Positions 36,732 through 47,061 of a DNA stretch of 64,000 nt are shown in pieces (the stretch's first letter is position 1; each line of letters opens with the position of its first letter). The translations under genes and the position numbers were made by a program. Below the pieces are notes generated by a model that worked only from the letters and a program-made list of their open reading frames with translations, made no database searches and was not told the origin of the DNA. Origin of the DNA: Ferrimonas futtsuensis DSM 18154 (GTDB lineage: Bacteria > Pseudomonadota > Gammaproteobacteria > Enterobacterales > Shewanellaceae); NCBI RefSeq assembly GCF_000422645.1, contig NZ_AUGL01000025.1, forward strand, positions 1 to 64,000. Direction: 5' to 3'.

Positions 36732-37831
36732 TACAACCGCATCGGCATCACAACATAGAGGGCCTCATCGTCCTCCACATTCTCGAACAGGGCACTGGAG
36801 TTTGCGTCACTCATGATCAGCTTTACCTGTTCCCGTTTCAGGGCGTTGAGCACATCCAGGACGTAGCTGACGTTAAAGCCAATCTCCAGCTCACCGTGGG
36901 GATACTGGACATCCAGCATCTCCACCGCCTCCTCCTGCTCCGGATTGTTGGCGGTGATCTTCAATTCGTTGTTGTCCAGGTTCAGACGAACGCCCCGGAA
37001 CTTCTCGTTGGAGAGGATGGCGGCGCGGGCAAAGGCGCTGCGAAGCACCTCTCGGTCCGCGATCAGCACCTTGTCTCCCCCCTGGGGCAGCACTCGCCGG
37101 TATTCGGGAAAACGGCCATCCACCAACTTGGAGGTGAATATGGCGTCTTCGGTCACCGCACGAATGTTGCCGTTACCGATGCACAGGGTGATGTCAGCGT
37201 CTTCTTCGTTAAACAAGCGAACCAGCTCAATCACCCCTTTTCGCGGCACGATAACCTGCTTTTCGGGGAGGTTGGCATCAATGTTTCGATAACTGACCGC
37301 CAGCCTGTGACCGTCGGTAGACACGGTCCTGAGGACGCTGCCCTCGGTCTCGAACAGCATGCCATTCAGGTAGTAACGCACATCCTGGTTGGCCATGGAG
37401 AACTGAGTGGCCTCAATCAGCTGCTTGAGCACCCCCTGCTTCAGGGTGAACTGCTGTTCCTCATGCCAGTCCCCCATGTTGGGGTAGTCTTCGGCGGGCA
37501 GTGTAGTCAGGTTGAAACGACTGCGGCCAGAGCGGATCATCAGCCGGTTGTCCTGCTGCTCGATCTGAATCTCTACCAGGTCAGGCAGGCTGCGGCAGAT
37601 GTCGAGAAACTTGCGGGCGGGCACCGTGGTGCGACCGGGGATCACCTCGCCTTCCAGGGGGCACTGACCCACCAGTTCCACTTCGAGATCGGTGCCGGTC
37701 AGTTTAAGTAAGTGATCACTTACTTCCATCAGCACATTGGAGAGAATTGGCAGGTTGTGTCGCCGCTCAACGGCTCCGGAAACCAGCTGCAGAGGCTTCA
37801 ACAGGGCTTCACGGTTAATGGAAAATTTCAT
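36731..37831 (-). CDS. dnaN: DNA polymerase III beta sliding clamp
   Basis: A 366-residue ring subunit, three homologous domains of about 120 residues. It begins [24 protein letters not shown] and ends [10 protein letters not shown], both canonical. Starts 15 bp after dnaA stops; overlaps recF by one base. Confidence 0.98.
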
Positions 37832-37846
37832 CTTTGTCTCTCTGGA

Positions 37847-39223
37847 TTAAGAGGAAAGTGTCCGGATGAGGTTGGCGTAATCCTCTTTAATGTCGTGGCT
37901 CTCTTCCCGCAACTGCTCGATCTTGCGACAGGCGTGGAGCACCGTGGTGTGGTCCCGGCCACCGAAGGCATCACCAATCTCAGGCAAGCTGTGGTTGGTC
38001 AACTCCTTGGCCAGGGCCATGGCCACCTGGCGAGGACGGGCCACCGAGCGGGAACGCCGCTTTGACAGAATGTCCGCCACTTTAATTTTGTAATATTCGG
38101 CCACTGTCTTCTGAATATTGTCGATGGTCACCAGCTTCTCCTGCAAGGCCAGCAGATCACGCAGGGCTTCACGGACGAAGTCGATGGTGATGGGGCGGCC
38201 GGTGAAGTTGGCGTTGGCGATCACCCTGTTCAGTGCCCCCTCCAGCTCTCGAACGTTGGAGCGAAGACGCTTGGCAATGAAGAAGGCCACCTCGTCAGGC
38301 AGGTGGATCTTGCTCTCCTGAGCCTTACGCATCAGGATCGCCACCCGGGTTTCCAGCTCCGGCGGCTCAATGGCCACGGTCAGGCCCCACCCAAACCGGG
38401 ATTTCAGCCTGTCCTCCACCCCATCGATCTCCTTGGGATAGCGATCCGAGGTCAGGATGATCTGATGGTTGCCCTCCAACAGCGCGTTGAAGGTGTGAAA
38501 GAACTCCTCCTGGGAGCGATCTTTGTTGGCAAAGAACTGGATGTCATCGATCAGCAGGGCGTCCACGCTGCGGTAGTAGCGTTTGAACTCGGCGATGGCG
38601 TTGTTCTGCAAAGCCCGCACCATATCCTGAACAAAACGCTCGGAGTGCATGTAGATCACTTTGGCGTTGGGGTTGTTCTTCAGGATGCCGTTACCCACGG
38701 CATGCAGCAGGTGGGTTTTACCCAGGCCGGTTCCCCCATAAAGGAAGAGAGGGTTATAGGCACCGCCGGGATTGTCGGACACCTGGGTGGCCGCTGCCCG
38801 AGCCAGCTGGTTGGATTTACCCTCAACAAAGTTGTCGAACTGGTAAGTGCGGTTGATGTTACTGCGGTTGCCACCGGCTACGGGGGTTACCTGGGACGGC
38901 TCCACATTGCCCACCGCCTGGACGGGCACTGGAGAGGCAGGTTGTACCGGCTTGGGTGCACTGGCCTTGGTGGCCGAGGGGCGACTGCCGATATCAAATT
39001 TCAGGGTGGGGGCCTGATCGCCCATGGCCCCCTGGAGATAACTGTTGATCTGATCCAGGTATTTGTCCCGGACCCAGTCGAGCACAAAACGGTTGGGGGC
39101 ATACAGAGTCAGTGTCTGATCTTCAAATTCAGCCTGAAGCGGACGTATCCACATGCTGAACTGTTGAGCCGGCAGCTCCTCCTGAAGGGTTGCTACACAT
39201 TGCTGCCAAACAGACAAAGTCAC
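37847..39223 (-). CDS. dnaA: chromosomal replication initiator DnaA
   Basis: Binds DnaA boxes and melts the origin. The 458 residues show domain I (1-85, [20 protein letters not shown]), a variable Pro/Ala/Val-rich linker (about 88-120), AAA+ domain III with Walker [10 protein letters not shown] and Walker [10 protein letters not shown], and domain IV with the signature [21 protein letters not shown]. Its promoter region (39224-39300) carries GATC sites inside inverted arms. First gene of the dnaA-dnaN-recF-gyrB operon. Confidence 0.98.
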   Translation of the reverse strand: MTLSVWQQCVATLQEELPAQQFSMWIRPLQAEFEDQTLTLYAPNRFVLDWVRDKYLDQINSYLQGAMGDQAPTLKFDIGSRPSATKASAPKPVQPASPVPVQAVGNVEPSQVTPVAGGNRSNINRTYQFDNFVEGKSNQLARAAATQVSDNPGGAYNPLFLYGGTGLGKTHLLHAVGNGILKNNPNAKVIYMHSERFVQDMVRALQNNAIAEFKRYYRSVDALLIDDIQFFANKDRSQEEFFHTFNALLEGNHQIILTSDRYPKEIDGVEDRLKSRFGWGLTVAIEPPELETRVAILMRKAQESKIHLPDEVAFFIAKRLRSNVRELEGALNRVIANANFTGRPITIDFVREALRDLLALQEKLVTIDNIQKTVAEYYKIKVADILSKRRSRSVARPRQVAMALAKELTNHSLPEIGDAFGGRDHTTVLHACRKIEQLREESHDIKEDYANLIRTLSS

Positions 39224-39245
39224 CGTAATTACTCCGAAAAAAAAA

Positions 39246-39292
39246 GATCACCCAAGGGCGACAATTCTACCCTTCCTAAAGGGTGATCGCCA
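39246..39292 (-). promoter_or_regulatory. dnaA promoter region with GATCACCC inverted arms
   Basis: On the minus strand a -10 TAGAAT (39264-39269) and a weak -35 TGGCGA (39287-39292) are spaced by 17 bp. Inverted arms GATCACCC (39246-39253) and GGGTGATC (39281-39288) flank the -10. An inner hairpin ACCCTT-CCTA-AAGGGT lies at 39269-39284. Dam sites in both arms could link expression to methylation state. Confidence 0.5.
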
Positions 39293-39300
39293 GCCATTTA

Positions 39301-39500
39301 CCTAAGTTATCCCCAATTTTGATCCTTGATCTTTAACCCAAAGATCTGCAGAAAAGGATCCCGGAGATCTTTGCTCAATTGCCTGAGCCACAAGGACTGG
39401 AAAGGGATCGCAAAAAACACTATACTCCGCGTCCGCAGGATCCGATCGCGATCGTGCTGTCTATATCTTGGGGTGAGAACACAGTTTTATCCACAAGACA
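39301..39500. other. GATC-rich, DnaA-box-bearing dnaA-rpmH intergenic region
   Basis: Nine GATC sites lie between 39321 and 39453, at 39321, 39328, 39343, 39357, 39366, 39406, 39439, 39444 and 39450. There is a perfect DnaA box TTATCCACA at 39487-39495 and a one-mismatch box TTATCCCCA at 39307-39315. A possible -10 TATACT is at 39421-39426. This is the site of oriC in pseudomonads. It may be a regulatory or origin-like element. The interval 39224-39640 contains no gene. Confidence 0.65.
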
Positions 39501-39540
39501 TGGGGGTGAGGAGATTTATTGAAAAATCCCCATCTCCAGA

Positions 39541-39570
39541 TTGACTAAGTAGGTCGACTTTTTGTAGAAT
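39541..39570 (+). promoter_or_regulatory. rpmH promoter
   Basis: -35 TTGACT (39541-39546), 18-bp spacer, -10 TAGAAT (39565-39570), 70 bp upstream of rpmH. Likely drives rpmH-rnpA-yidD-yidC. Confidence 0.7.
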
Positions 39571-39634
39571 TCGGCCTCTTTTTTGAACCGATTCCACCGC
39601 CTTGTGCGGGAGTCGAAGCTTAACTAAACGGTAA

Positions 39635-39775
<141 letters not shown>

Positions 39776-39786
39776 TCGCTAAGATT

Positions 39787-40194
39787 ATGCAAAGCGCATC
39801 AGTGGTGCGTTATACCTTTGAGCGGGAGTTACGTCTGTTGACTCCCGCTCAATTCAAATCTGTCTTTGCTAACCCTGTCCGGGCAGCACATCCCCACATG
39901 ACCCTTCTAGCTGTAGTCAACGACCTGAACCATCCTCGGTTGGGATTGACTGTGGCCAAAAAGCATGTCAAAAAAGCGTGTCAACGCAATCGTATCAAGC
40001 GTATAGTCAGAGACGAATTCCGCTTGCATCAGCATAACCTTCCCGGTGTGGACATTGTTGCCATTGCCAAAAAGGGCGTTGATGACCTGGACAATGCCAC
40101 TCTCCACAAGCTGGTAGAGAAGCTACTAAAAAAGCTTTCGAAACGATGCAAAAGTTGCTCATCGGATTCATCCGACTCTACCAAAAGCTGCTGA
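39787..40194 (+). CDS. rnpA: ribonuclease P protein component
   Basis: A 135-residue basic protein that helps the RNase P RNA process tRNA 5' ends. The RNR signature is in [18 protein letters not shown] near residue 61, preceded by RLGLTVAKK. The last 18 residues ([18 protein letters not shown]) are a Ser/Cys-rich tail absent from E. coli RnpA. That tail is encoded in the 49 bp that overlap yidD. The start is at ATG 39787; homologues begin close to VRYTF, so a few N-terminal residues are uncertain. Confidence 0.95.
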   Translation: MQSASVVRYTFERELRLLTPAQFKSVFANPVRAAHPHMTLLAVVNDLNHPRLGLTVAKKHVKKACQRNRIKRIVRDEFRLHQHNLPGVDIVAIAKKGVDDLDNATLHKLVEKLLKKLSKRCKSCSSDSSDSTKSC

Positions 40195-40364
40195 GCCCAC
40201 TTCTGGGGCAAAATTGCCGCTTTCAGCCAACTTGCTCTCAATATGCGATTGAGGCCATTACTGTTCATGGCTGTTTGAAGGGAAGTTGGTTAGCATTAAG
40301 ACGAATATTGAAATGCCACCCCCTGCACCCGGGTGGCCGTGACCCCATACCTCCAGCGAAATAA
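40146..40364 (+). CDS. yidD: membrane protein insertion efficiency factor YidD
   Basis: A 72-residue basic protein peripherally bound to the inner membrane, aiding YidC-dependent insertion. The family core is [32 protein letters not shown] and [11 protein letters not shown]. It overlaps the rnpA 3' end by 49 bp in another frame, as in many bacteria. yidC starts 19 bp after its stop. Confidence 0.96.
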   Translation: MQKLLIGFIRLYQKLLSPLLGQNCRFQPTCSQYAIEAITVHGCLKGSWLALRRILKCHPLHPGGRDPIPPAK

Positions 40365-40383
40365 AGGTAGAGCTAAACCGGCC

Positions 40384-41997
40384 ATGGACTCTCAACGTAA
40401 TTTATTGCTGATCTGTCTTCTGTTTGTCAGCTTCCTGCTCTGGCAACAGTGGAATGCAGATCAGAACCCGCAACCTCAGCCTGTTGCTCAGCAGAGCAGC
40501 ACCCAGGTATCCAATGAGGTGCCCACCGGCACCGGTGTCGAACCCCTGCCGGAGCAGATCTCCACTTCAGGCAAGCTGGTCACCGTGACCACCGACACCC
40601 TGAAGCTGGTGATCGACACCCAGGGTGGCGATGTCATCGAATCCTCCCTGCTGAAGTACCCTGTGACTCAGGACTCCATCGAGCCCCTGAAACTGCTTCA
40701 GCGCCACAACGGTTACAACTATGTGGCCCGCAGTGGTCTGATCGGCGCCCAGGGCCCCGATTCTGCCGCCCAGCGTCCGGTTTACCAGGTCAGCGCCGAC
40801 AGCTTCACCATGGGTGAACAGGGCGAACTGGTGGTGCCCATGACCTTCGTGGACGCCAACGGCATTCGCTTCGACAAGCGCTTTATCTTCACCCGCGGAC
40901 AATATGATGTCCGGGTTGAGTACAAAGTGGACAACCAGACCGCGAACAATGCCTCCATGCAGATGTTCACCGAACTGCGTCAGAGCATCACTGCCGATGA
41001 AAGCAGTATGATGATGCCCACTTACCGCGGCGCGGCGTACAGCACTGCCGAGACTCGCTACAGCAAGTACGATTTCGACGACATGAAGGATCGTAACCTG
41101 GGCCAGGTCACCCCTGGTGGCTGGGTTGCCATGCTGCAGCACTACTTCGTGACCGCCTGGGTTCCCTCCGCTGACAGCCAGAACGACATCTACTCCAAGG
41201 TGTATGGCAGCAGCGAAGGCGCCATCGGCGTGAAACAGCCTATGACCACCGTGGGTGCCGGCCAGACAGCGACCTTCGACGGTCAGCTGTACATCGGTCC
41301 CAAGGATCAACAGGCTCTGTCCGCCCTGTCAGAGACTCTGAACCTGGTAGTGGATTACGGCTGGCTGTGGTTTATCGCCGTGCCCCTGCACTGGCTGCTG
41401 ACCGCCCTGCAATCCGTTGTGGTGAACTGGGGTATGGCCATCATCGGCATGACCCTGCTGGTTCGTGGCGCCCTGTACCCTCTGACCAAGGCGCAGTACA
41501 CCTCCATGGCGAAGATGCGTAAGCTGCAGCCCAAGCTGGAGGAGCTAAAGAAGAAGTATGGCGACGACCGTCAGCGTCTGAGCCAGAGCATGATGGAGCT
41601 GTATCAGAAAGAGAAAGTGAACCCCATGGGTGGTTGTCTGCCTCTGCTGCTGCAATTCCCCATCTTCATCGCCTTCTACTGGGTACTGCTGGAAAGCGTC
41701 GAGCTGCGTCAGGCACCCTTCATGCTGTGGATCACCGATCTGTCGGTGAAAGACCCCTACTACATCCTGCCTCTGCTGATGGGTGCGTCCATGTTCCTGA
41801 TGCAGAAGATGCAGCCTGCGGCTCCGGGTATGGATCCCATGCAGCAGAAGATGATGCAGTACATGCCGGTCATCTTCACCGTATTCTTCCTGTGGTTCCC
41901 TTCCGGTCTGGTTCTGTACTGGCTGGTCGGTAACCTGGTGGCCATTACTCAGCAGTGGTACATCTACCGCTCCCTGGAAGTTCAGGGCCTGAAGTAA
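40384..41997 (+). CDS. yidC: membrane protein insertase YidC
   Basis: A 537-residue inner-membrane insertase. The N-terminal TM is [20 protein letters not shown], then a large periplasmic beta domain (about 60-330), then five TM segments with the conserved [20 protein letters not shown] and [20 protein letters not shown]. The ATG at 40384 is preferred over the 17-codon longer frame that overlaps yidD. Confidence 0.98.
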   Translation: MDSQRNLLLICLLFVSFLLWQQWNADQNPQPQPVAQQSSTQVSNEVPTGTGVEPLPEQISTSGKLVTVTTDTLKLVIDTQGGDVIESSLLKYPVTQDSIEPLKLLQRHNGYNYVARSGLIGAQGPDSAAQRPVYQVSADSFTMGEQGELVVPMTFVDANGIRFDKRFIFTRGQYDVRVEYKVDNQTANNASMQMFTELRQSITADESSMMMPTYRGAAYSTAETRYSKYDFDDMKDRNLGQVTPGGWVAMLQHYFVTAWVPSADSQNDIYSKVYGSSEGAIGVKQPMTTVGAGQTATFDGQLYIGPKDQQALSALSETLNLVVDYGWLWFIAVPLHWLLTALQSVVVNWGMAIIGMTLLVRGALYPLTKAQYTSMAKMRKLQPKLEELKKKYGDDRQRLSQSMMELYQKEKVNPMGGCLPLLLQFPIFIAFYWVLLESVELRQAPFMLWITDLSVKDPYYILPLLMGASMFLMQKMQPAAPGMDPMQQKMMQYMPVIFTVFFLWFPSGLVLYWLVGNLVAITQQWYIYRSLEVQGLK

Positions 41998-42012
41998 CCC
42001 ACCCTCACTCTG

Positions 42013-42041
42013 AAAAGGCGGCATTGATGCCGCCTTTTTTT
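42013..42041 (+). terminator. terminator after yidC
   Basis: AAAAGGCGGCA, loop TTGA, TGCCGCC, then a T run. Separates the rpmH-yidC unit from mnmE. Confidence 0.94.
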
Positions 42042-42075
42042 GTACAATACAGAAAACCCTTTAAAACCTATCCCA

Positions 42076-43443
42076 ATGACCATCACCACAGACACCATAG
42101 TGGCCCAGGCCACGGCTACTGGTCGTGGCGGCGTCGGCATCATCCGCGTCTCCGGCCCCAACGCCGAGGCCCTGGCCAAGGCCCTGCTGGGCAGAGTGCC
42201 CAAGGTTCGTCAGGCAGAGTACCTGCCCTTTAAGGATGAGCTGGGCCAACAACTGGATCAGGGCATCGCCCTGCTGTTTAAGGCCCCCAACTCCTTCACC
42301 GGAGAAGACGTTCTGGAACTGCAGGGACATGGCGGCCCTGTGGTGCTGGACATGCTGCAACGGGCCGTCATCGCCACAGGACTGGCGCGCTCCGCCCGGC
42401 CTGGCGAATTCTCCGAGCGAGCCTTCCTCAACGACAAGATGGATCTGGCTCAGGCGGAGGCCATTGCCGATCTCATCGAGGCCTCCTCCGAACAGGCCGC
42501 CCGCAGTGCCCTGAAGAGTCTGCAGGGAGAGTTTTCCGGCAAGGTGACCGGGCTGGTGGAACAGCTCACCGTGCTGCGCATCTACGTCGAAGCGGCCATC
42601 GACTTTCCCGACGAGGAGGTGGATTTTCTCTCCGACGGTAAGATCGCCGCCGACCTGCAACAGGTGCAGGATGCCCTGGCCGAGGTGCGCGCCAGTGCCC
42701 GTCAGGGCGCCCTGATGCGCGAAGGGATGAAGGTGGTGATCGCCGGTCGCCCCAACGCGGGCAAATCCAGTTTGCTCAACGCCCTGGCCGGCCGGGAATC
42801 GGCCATCGTCACCGACATCGCCGGCACCACCCGGGATGTACTGCGCGAACACATCCACATCGATGGCATGCCGCTGCACATCATCGATACCGCCGGACTG
42901 CGTGAAGCCAGTGATGAAGTGGAGCGGATCGGCATCGAACGCGCCTGGGAGGAGATCCAGCAGGCGGATCGGGTATTGATGATGGTGGACGGCACAGAAA
43001 CCAGCGACACCGATCCTCATAGGATCTGGCCCGAGTTCATGGACAGACTCCCCAGGGAGATGGGACTGACCATCATCCGCAATAAACTGGACCTGACCGG
43101 GGAACATCAGCTCACCGAGCAGCAACAGGACTACCCCCTGTTCAAGCTCTCCGCCAAGACCGGAGAGGGGATGGAGCCGCTGCGTCAGCACCTGAAGGCC
43201 TGTATGGGCTACCAGGGAGCCGGCGAGGGGGGCTTCATGGCCCGGGGACGCCATCTAGAAGCCCTGGCCAGGGCCGATGAGCACCTGATACTGGGCCGCG
43301 AACAACTGGAGGTGTTTCAGGCGGGGGAGCTGCTGGCTGAGGAGCTGAGGCTGGCTCAGCAGGCCCTGTCGGAGATCACCGGCGAGTTCAGCTCTGACGA
43401 CCTTCTGGGGCGGATCTTCTCCTCCTTCTGTATCGGTAAGTAA
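42076..43443 (+). CDS. mnmE: tRNA uridine-34 5-carboxymethylaminomethyl modification GTPase MnmE
   Basis: A 455-residue GTPase that forms the cmnm5U34 modification enzyme with MnmG. It has an N-terminal formyl-THF-binding domain, a helical domain and an inserted G domain with [15 protein letters not shown] (P-loop), DIAGTTRD (G2), DTAG (G3) and NKLD (G4). It ends FCIGK, the catalytic Cys motif. The start at [10 protein letters not shown] matches homologues, though a Shine-Dalgarno sequence is poor. MnmG is encoded 1 kb downstream across oriC. Confidence 0.97.
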   Translation: MTITTDTIVAQATATGRGGVGIIRVSGPNAEALAKALLGRVPKVRQAEYLPFKDELGQQLDQGIALLFKAPNSFTGEDVLELQGHGGPVVLDMLQRAVIATGLARSARPGEFSERAFLNDKMDLAQAEAIADLIEASSEQAARSALKSLQGEFSGKVTGLVEQLTVLRIYVEAAIDFPDEEVDFLSDGKIAADLQQVQDALAEVRASARQGALMREGMKVVIAGRPNAGKSSLLNALAGRESAIVTDIAGTTRDVLREHIHIDGMPLHIIDTAGLREASDEVERIGIERAWEEIQQADRVLMMVDGTETSDTDPHRIWPEFMDRLPREMGLTIIRNKLDLTGEHQLTEQQQDYPLFKLSAKTGEGMEPLRQHLKACMGYQGAGEGGFMARGRHLEALARADEHLILGREQLEVFQAGELLAEELRLAQQALSEITGEFSSDDLLGRIFSSFCIGK

Positions 43444-43467
43444 TGGGGACCAGATTCAATCCTAAAG

Positions 43468-43493
43468 AGGCGCCAGCAGGCGCCTTTTTTTTT
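43468..43493 (+). terminator. terminator after mnmE
   Basis: AGGCGCC, loop AGCA, GGCGCCT, then nine T. Strong. Confidence 0.94.
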
Positions 43494-43583
43494 CCTTTAC
43501 TTACCCGGTCATCAATTTAATACCTCACTGCCTTTCCCATCACTGTCCGTATAATGGTCGTCACAGACAACAAGGAAACCCCT

Positions 43584-44024
43584 ATGACCCAACTCGCCCT
43601 GATAGTCGGCACCACCATGGGTGGCGCCGAGGCCGTCGCAGATGAACTGGCTGAGAAGCTTCAGACCCAGGGTATCGATGCCGAGATCCACTTGAGTCCG
43701 GAACTGGAGACGTTGAAACAGACACCAAACTGGTTGGTTGTCACCTCGACTCATGGCGCCGGAGAGCTGCCAGACAACCTCCAGCCCCTGGCAAAATCCC
43801 TGGAATGTGTCGATCTTTCCAGCATTCGATACGCCATTTGCGGCATTGGTGACAGCAGCTACGACACCTTCTGCGGTGCCGCCAAAACCGTGGAAGAACT
43901 GCTTCAGCAAAACGGGGCCACCGAGCTTGTGAATAAGATCGAGATCGATGTGCAGAGCCTGGAACTCCCTGAAGACAAGGCTTTGCTGTGGATCGATCAG
44001 CTGATCCCGATCCTCAACCCCTGA
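43584..44024 (+). CDS. mioC: flavodoxin-like protein MioC
   Basis: A 146-residue FMN-binding flavodoxin-fold protein. The phosphate loop is IVGTTMGGAEA (7-17), and STHGAGELPDNLQPL is the 50s-loop region. E. coli MioC supports biotin synthase in vitro. Its gene abuts oriC, and transcription of mioC runs toward the origin here. ATG follows AAGGAAA. Confidence 0.93.
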   Translation: MTQLALIVGTTMGGAEAVADELAEKLQTQGIDAEIHLSPELETLKQTPNWLVVTSTHGAGELPDNLQPLAKSLECVDLSSIRYAICGIGDSSYDTFCGAAKTVEELLQQNGATELVNKIEIDVQSLELPEDKALLWIDQLIPILNP

Positions 44025-44345
44025 TCCTTATACAGATCTGATCCAAGGTTACCCACAGAAAAGATCTCTATTCACAGGCCTATGTGAATAACTTTGGATC
44101 AAACTGGGATCTAACCTTGGATTAATCCACTCCCCTAGCGAGCTCAAGATCTGCCTGTGTATAAAACCCCGATCTGATCCCAGCTTATACGGCAGTAGAT
44201 CGCGATCTATTCACAGGGATCGATCGCACTTAAGATCCTGATGATCAAACGTAATTTTGGGTTAACCACAGAGATCGGCCTCCCTAAAAAGAGTAATAAC
44301 AAAGATCTTATATAAAGATCTTTATGATCTATTAGTCTCCAGCCC
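44025..44345. other. oriC: oriC, chromosomal replication origin
   Basis: Intergenic between mioC and mnmG, the E. coli oriC position. I count about 19 GATC sites. DnaA boxes: TTATTCACA (complement of 44083-44091) and TTATACACA (complement of 44156-44164) fit TTWTNCACA. TTACCCACA (44049-44057), CTATTCACA (44068-44076 and 44207-44215) and TTAACCACA (44262-44270) have one mismatch. An AT-rich unwinding element with GATCTTATATAAAGATCTTT lies at 44304-44323, on the mnmG side, next to the 44262 box, as in E. coli. IHF and Fis sites were not assigned. Confidence 0.92.
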
Positions 44346-44390
44346 GATCGCCAAGACTAAAAAATGACCATTTATCTCCGCTTCTGGCAA

Positions 44391-44399
44391 TGCTAGAAT
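44391..44399 (+). promoter_or_regulatory. mnmG promoter, extended -10
   Basis: TGCTAGAAT: -10 TAGAAT (44394-44399) preceded by TGC, an extended -10, 47 bp upstream of mnmG. A weak -35 TTTATC is 17 bp upstream. It resembles the E. coli gidA promoter position, where transcription helps origin opening. Confidence 0.55.
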
Positions 44400-44445
44400 G
44401 TCGCGCTTTTTCCAGGCCGAGTGACTAAAAGGGGTAGTAAGGCAG

Positions 44446-46335
44446 ATGCAGTCTCAGGATCAATATGACGTCATTGTTGTAGGTGGGGGTCACGCAGGCA
44501 CCGAGGCCGCGTTGGCCAGTGCCCGCATGGGAGTGAGAACTCTGCTGCTGACCCACAATCTGGATACCCTGGGTCAGATGTCCTGCAACCCCGCCATCGG
44601 AGGCATTGGAAAAGGTCATCTGGTGAAAGAGATCGATGCCCTGGGTGGCGCCATGGCTCGCGCTACCGATCGCGCCGGGATCCAGTTTCGTACCCTGAAT
44701 GCCTCCAAGGGCCCTGCCGTCCGGGCGACCCGTGCCCAGACCGATCGTGCCCTGTACCGTCAGGCCATTCAGAACATCCTGTTTTCCCAGCCTAACCTCA
44801 CCGTATTCCAGCAAGCTGTCGATGATCTGGTGGTGGAACAGGACCGTGTGGTTGGGGTGATCACCCAGGCGGGTGTCCGCTTCGATGCCCGGACAGTGGT
44901 GCTGACCGTAGGTACCTTCCTGGGCGGCCAGATCCATATCGGCCTGGACCACTACCAGGGTGGCCGTGCCGGCGATCCGCCATCCAACGCCCTGGCGCGT
45001 CGTCTGCGTGAACTGCCTTTCCGGGTCGATCGTCTGAAGACCGGCACCCCTGCCCGACTGGACAGCCGCACCCTGAACTTCGACGTGATGCAGGAGCAAC
45101 CGGGTGATACCCCGATCCCAACCGTTTCCTTCATTGGTAAGGCGGAGGATCATCCCCGTCAGATCTCCTGTTTCATCACTCACACCAATGAGCAGACCCA
45201 TGAGATCATCCGATCCAATCTGGATCGCAGCCCCATGTATGCCGGGGTAATCGAGGGGGTGGGCCCTCGCTATTGCCCCTCCATCGAAGACAAGGTGATG
45301 CGTTTTGCGGACAAAAACAGCCATCAAATCTTCGTTGAGCCTGAAGGACTGAACAACATAGAGATCTACCCCAATGGCATCTCTACCTCCCTGCCCTTTG
45401 ACGTGCAGTTGAAACTGATCCGCTCCATTCATGGCTTCGAACAGGCGGAGATCCTGCGTCCCGGCTACGCCATCGAGTACGATTTCTTCGATCCCAGGGA
45501 TCTGAAATCCAGCCTGGAAACGCGCTTTATCGACGGTCTGTTCTTTGCTGGACAGATCAACGGCACCACGGGCTACGAAGAAGCGGGCGCCCAGGGGCTG
45601 CTGGCTGGCACCAACGCGGCCCTGATGGTGCAGGAGCGTGATGCCTGGTCCCCTAAACGGGATCAAGCTTATCTGGGCGTTCTGGTGGACGATCTCTCCA
45701 CCCTGGGCACCAAGGAACCCTATCGGATGTTCACCTCCCGCGCCGAATACCGTCTGCTGCTGCGTGAGGACAATGCGGATCTGCGTCTGACCCCCGAAGG
45801 GCGCGAGTTGGGCCTGGTGGACGATGAACGTTGGGCCGCATTCAACCACAAGGTGGAGGCCATTGAACTGGAGAAGCAGCGTCTGCGCACCACCTATGTG
45901 CAGAAAACCGGTGCCCAGGCGGACGAGCTCAACCCGGTGTTGAAAACCCCCCTGTCCCGTGAAGCCAACCTGGAGGAGCTGATTCGTCGTCCCGAACTGA
46001 CCTATGCTCAGTTGATGCAGGTAACGGATCTCGGGCCGGGCCTGGCGGATCCCAAGGCGGCCGAGCAGGTGGAGATTCAGATCAAGTACGCTGGATACAT
46101 CGAGCGCCAGAAAGATGAGATCGCCAAGGCCCAGCGCAATGAGCAGACTTTGCTGCCGGAAGAGATGGATTTCAGTCAGGTGTCCGGCCTCTCCAACGAG
46201 GTCGTGGCCAAGCTCAAGGAGCACAAACCTGAGACTCTGGGAGCCGCTTCGCGCATCTCCGGCATCACTCCCGCCGCCATCTCACTGTTGCTGGTTTATC
46301 TCAAAAAACACGGTCTGCTGCGAAAAACCGCCTAA
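44446..46335 (+). CDS. mnmG: tRNA uridine-34 modification enzyme MnmG (GidA)
   Basis: A 629-residue FAD-binding partner of MnmE. Domains: N-terminal Rossmann [17 protein letters not shown] (about 13-29), the [17 protein letters not shown] block, [11 protein letters not shown], and the C-terminal helical domain ending GLLRKTA. It starts 421 bp after mioC across oriC and precedes rsmG by 84 bp. Confidence 0.98.
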   Translation: MQSQDQYDVIVVGGGHAGTEAALASARMGVRTLLLTHNLDTLGQMSCNPAIGGIGKGHLVKEIDALGGAMARATDRAGIQFRTLNASKGPAVRATRAQTDRALYRQAIQNILFSQPNLTVFQQAVDDLVVEQDRVVGVITQAGVRFDARTVVLTVGTFLGGQIHIGLDHYQGGRAGDPPSNALARRLRELPFRVDRLKTGTPARLDSRTLNFDVMQEQPGDTPIPTVSFIGKAEDHPRQISCFITHTNEQTHEIIRSNLDRSPMYAGVIEGVGPRYCPSIEDKVMRFADKNSHQIFVEPEGLNNIEIYPNGISTSLPFDVQLKLIRSIHGFEQAEILRPGYAIEYDFFDPRDLKSSLETRFIDGLFFAGQINGTTGYEEAGAQGLLAGTNAALMVQERDAWSPKRDQAYLGVLVDDLSTLGTKEPYRMFTSRAEYRLLLREDNADLRLTPEGRELGLVDDERWAAFNHKVEAIELEKQRLRTTYVQKTGAQADELNPVLKTPLSREANLEELIRRPELTYAQLMQVTDLGPGLADPKAAEQVEIQIKYAGYIERQKDEIAKAQRNEQTLLPEEMDFSQVSGLSNEVVAKLKEHKPETLGAASRISGITPAAISLLLVYLKKHGLLRKTA

Positions 46336-46344
46336 CCGCCAAAC

Positions 46345-46365
46345 GCGGGGCTTTCCAAGCCCCGC
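46345..46365. other. GC-rich hairpin between mnmG and rsmG
   Basis: GCGGGGCTT-TCC-AAGCCCCGC, 9-bp perfect stem and 3-nt loop, with no T tract. Possibly a partial attenuator or mRNA stabiliser. Confidence 0.6.
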
Positions 46366-46419
46366 TCATCACCGCATAATACCCTATTCTCTATTTTCCA
46401 AATCTGAAGGTACCTACAC

Positions 46420-47043
46420 GTGTTAGCCACAAGGCTGGCCGAACTGGTGGCGCAAACCGATCTGCAGCTCAGCGATAAGCAGATGGGTCAGCTTGTGCAA
46501 CTGGTCGAGCTGCTGAACAAATGGAACAAAGCCTATAACCTCACCTCGGTCCGTGACCCCCAGGAGATGCTGGTACGTCACATCATGGACAGCGTGGTGG
46601 TAGGCCCCCATCTTCAGGGAGAGCGTTTCATCGATGTAGGTACTGGTCCCGGGTTACCTGGTTTGCCTCTGGCGATCTGCAATCCGGACAAATCCTTTGT
46701 CCTCCTGGACAGCCTGGGCAAGCGCATCCGTTTCATCCGGACCGTGGTGCACACTCTGGGGCTGGAGAACGTTACTCCGGTGCAGAGTCGGGTGGAGGAG
46801 TATCAACCGGAACAGGGCTTCGATGGTGTGCTCAGCCGCGCCTTTGCTTCCCTGTCCGACATGCTGGAGTGGTGCCATCATCTGCCTGCTCCACAAGGAC
46901 GTTTCTACGCGCTGAAAGGGCAGCTGGACACCGAAGAGCTGGCTGCCATACCGTCAGGGTTCGAGATTCTGGGTCAGCAGGCGCTGCATGTGCCTGAACT
47001 GGATGCCCAGCGTCACCTGGTATTTGTCAGAAACCATTCGTAG
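46420..47043 (+). CDS. rsmG: 16S rRNA (guanine-527 N7)-methyltransferase
   Basis: A 207-residue SAM-dependent methyltransferase (GidB). The SAM loop is [17 protein letters not shown] near residue 69; [20 protein letters not shown] and [17 protein letters not shown] are RsmG signatures. Translation begins at GTG with GAAGG upstream. The start matches the E. coli alignment. Confidence 0.97.
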   Translation: MLATRLAELVAQTDLQLSDKQMGQLVQLVELLNKWNKAYNLTSVRDPQEMLVRHIMDSVVVGPHLQGERFIDVGTGPGLPGLPLAICNPDKSFVLLDSLGKRIRFIRTVVHTLGLENVTPVQSRVEEYQPEQGFDGVLSRAFASLSDMLEWCHHLPAPQGRFYALKGQLDTEELAAIPSGFEILGQQALHVPELDAQRHLVFVRNHS

Positions 47044-47061
47044 ATTTTTGGGGAACAGTCG

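Noticed and set aside
44425-46224. 599-codon minus-strand frame opposite mnmG
   Set aside because: Antisense to mnmG, with repetitive Gln/Gly/His composition.
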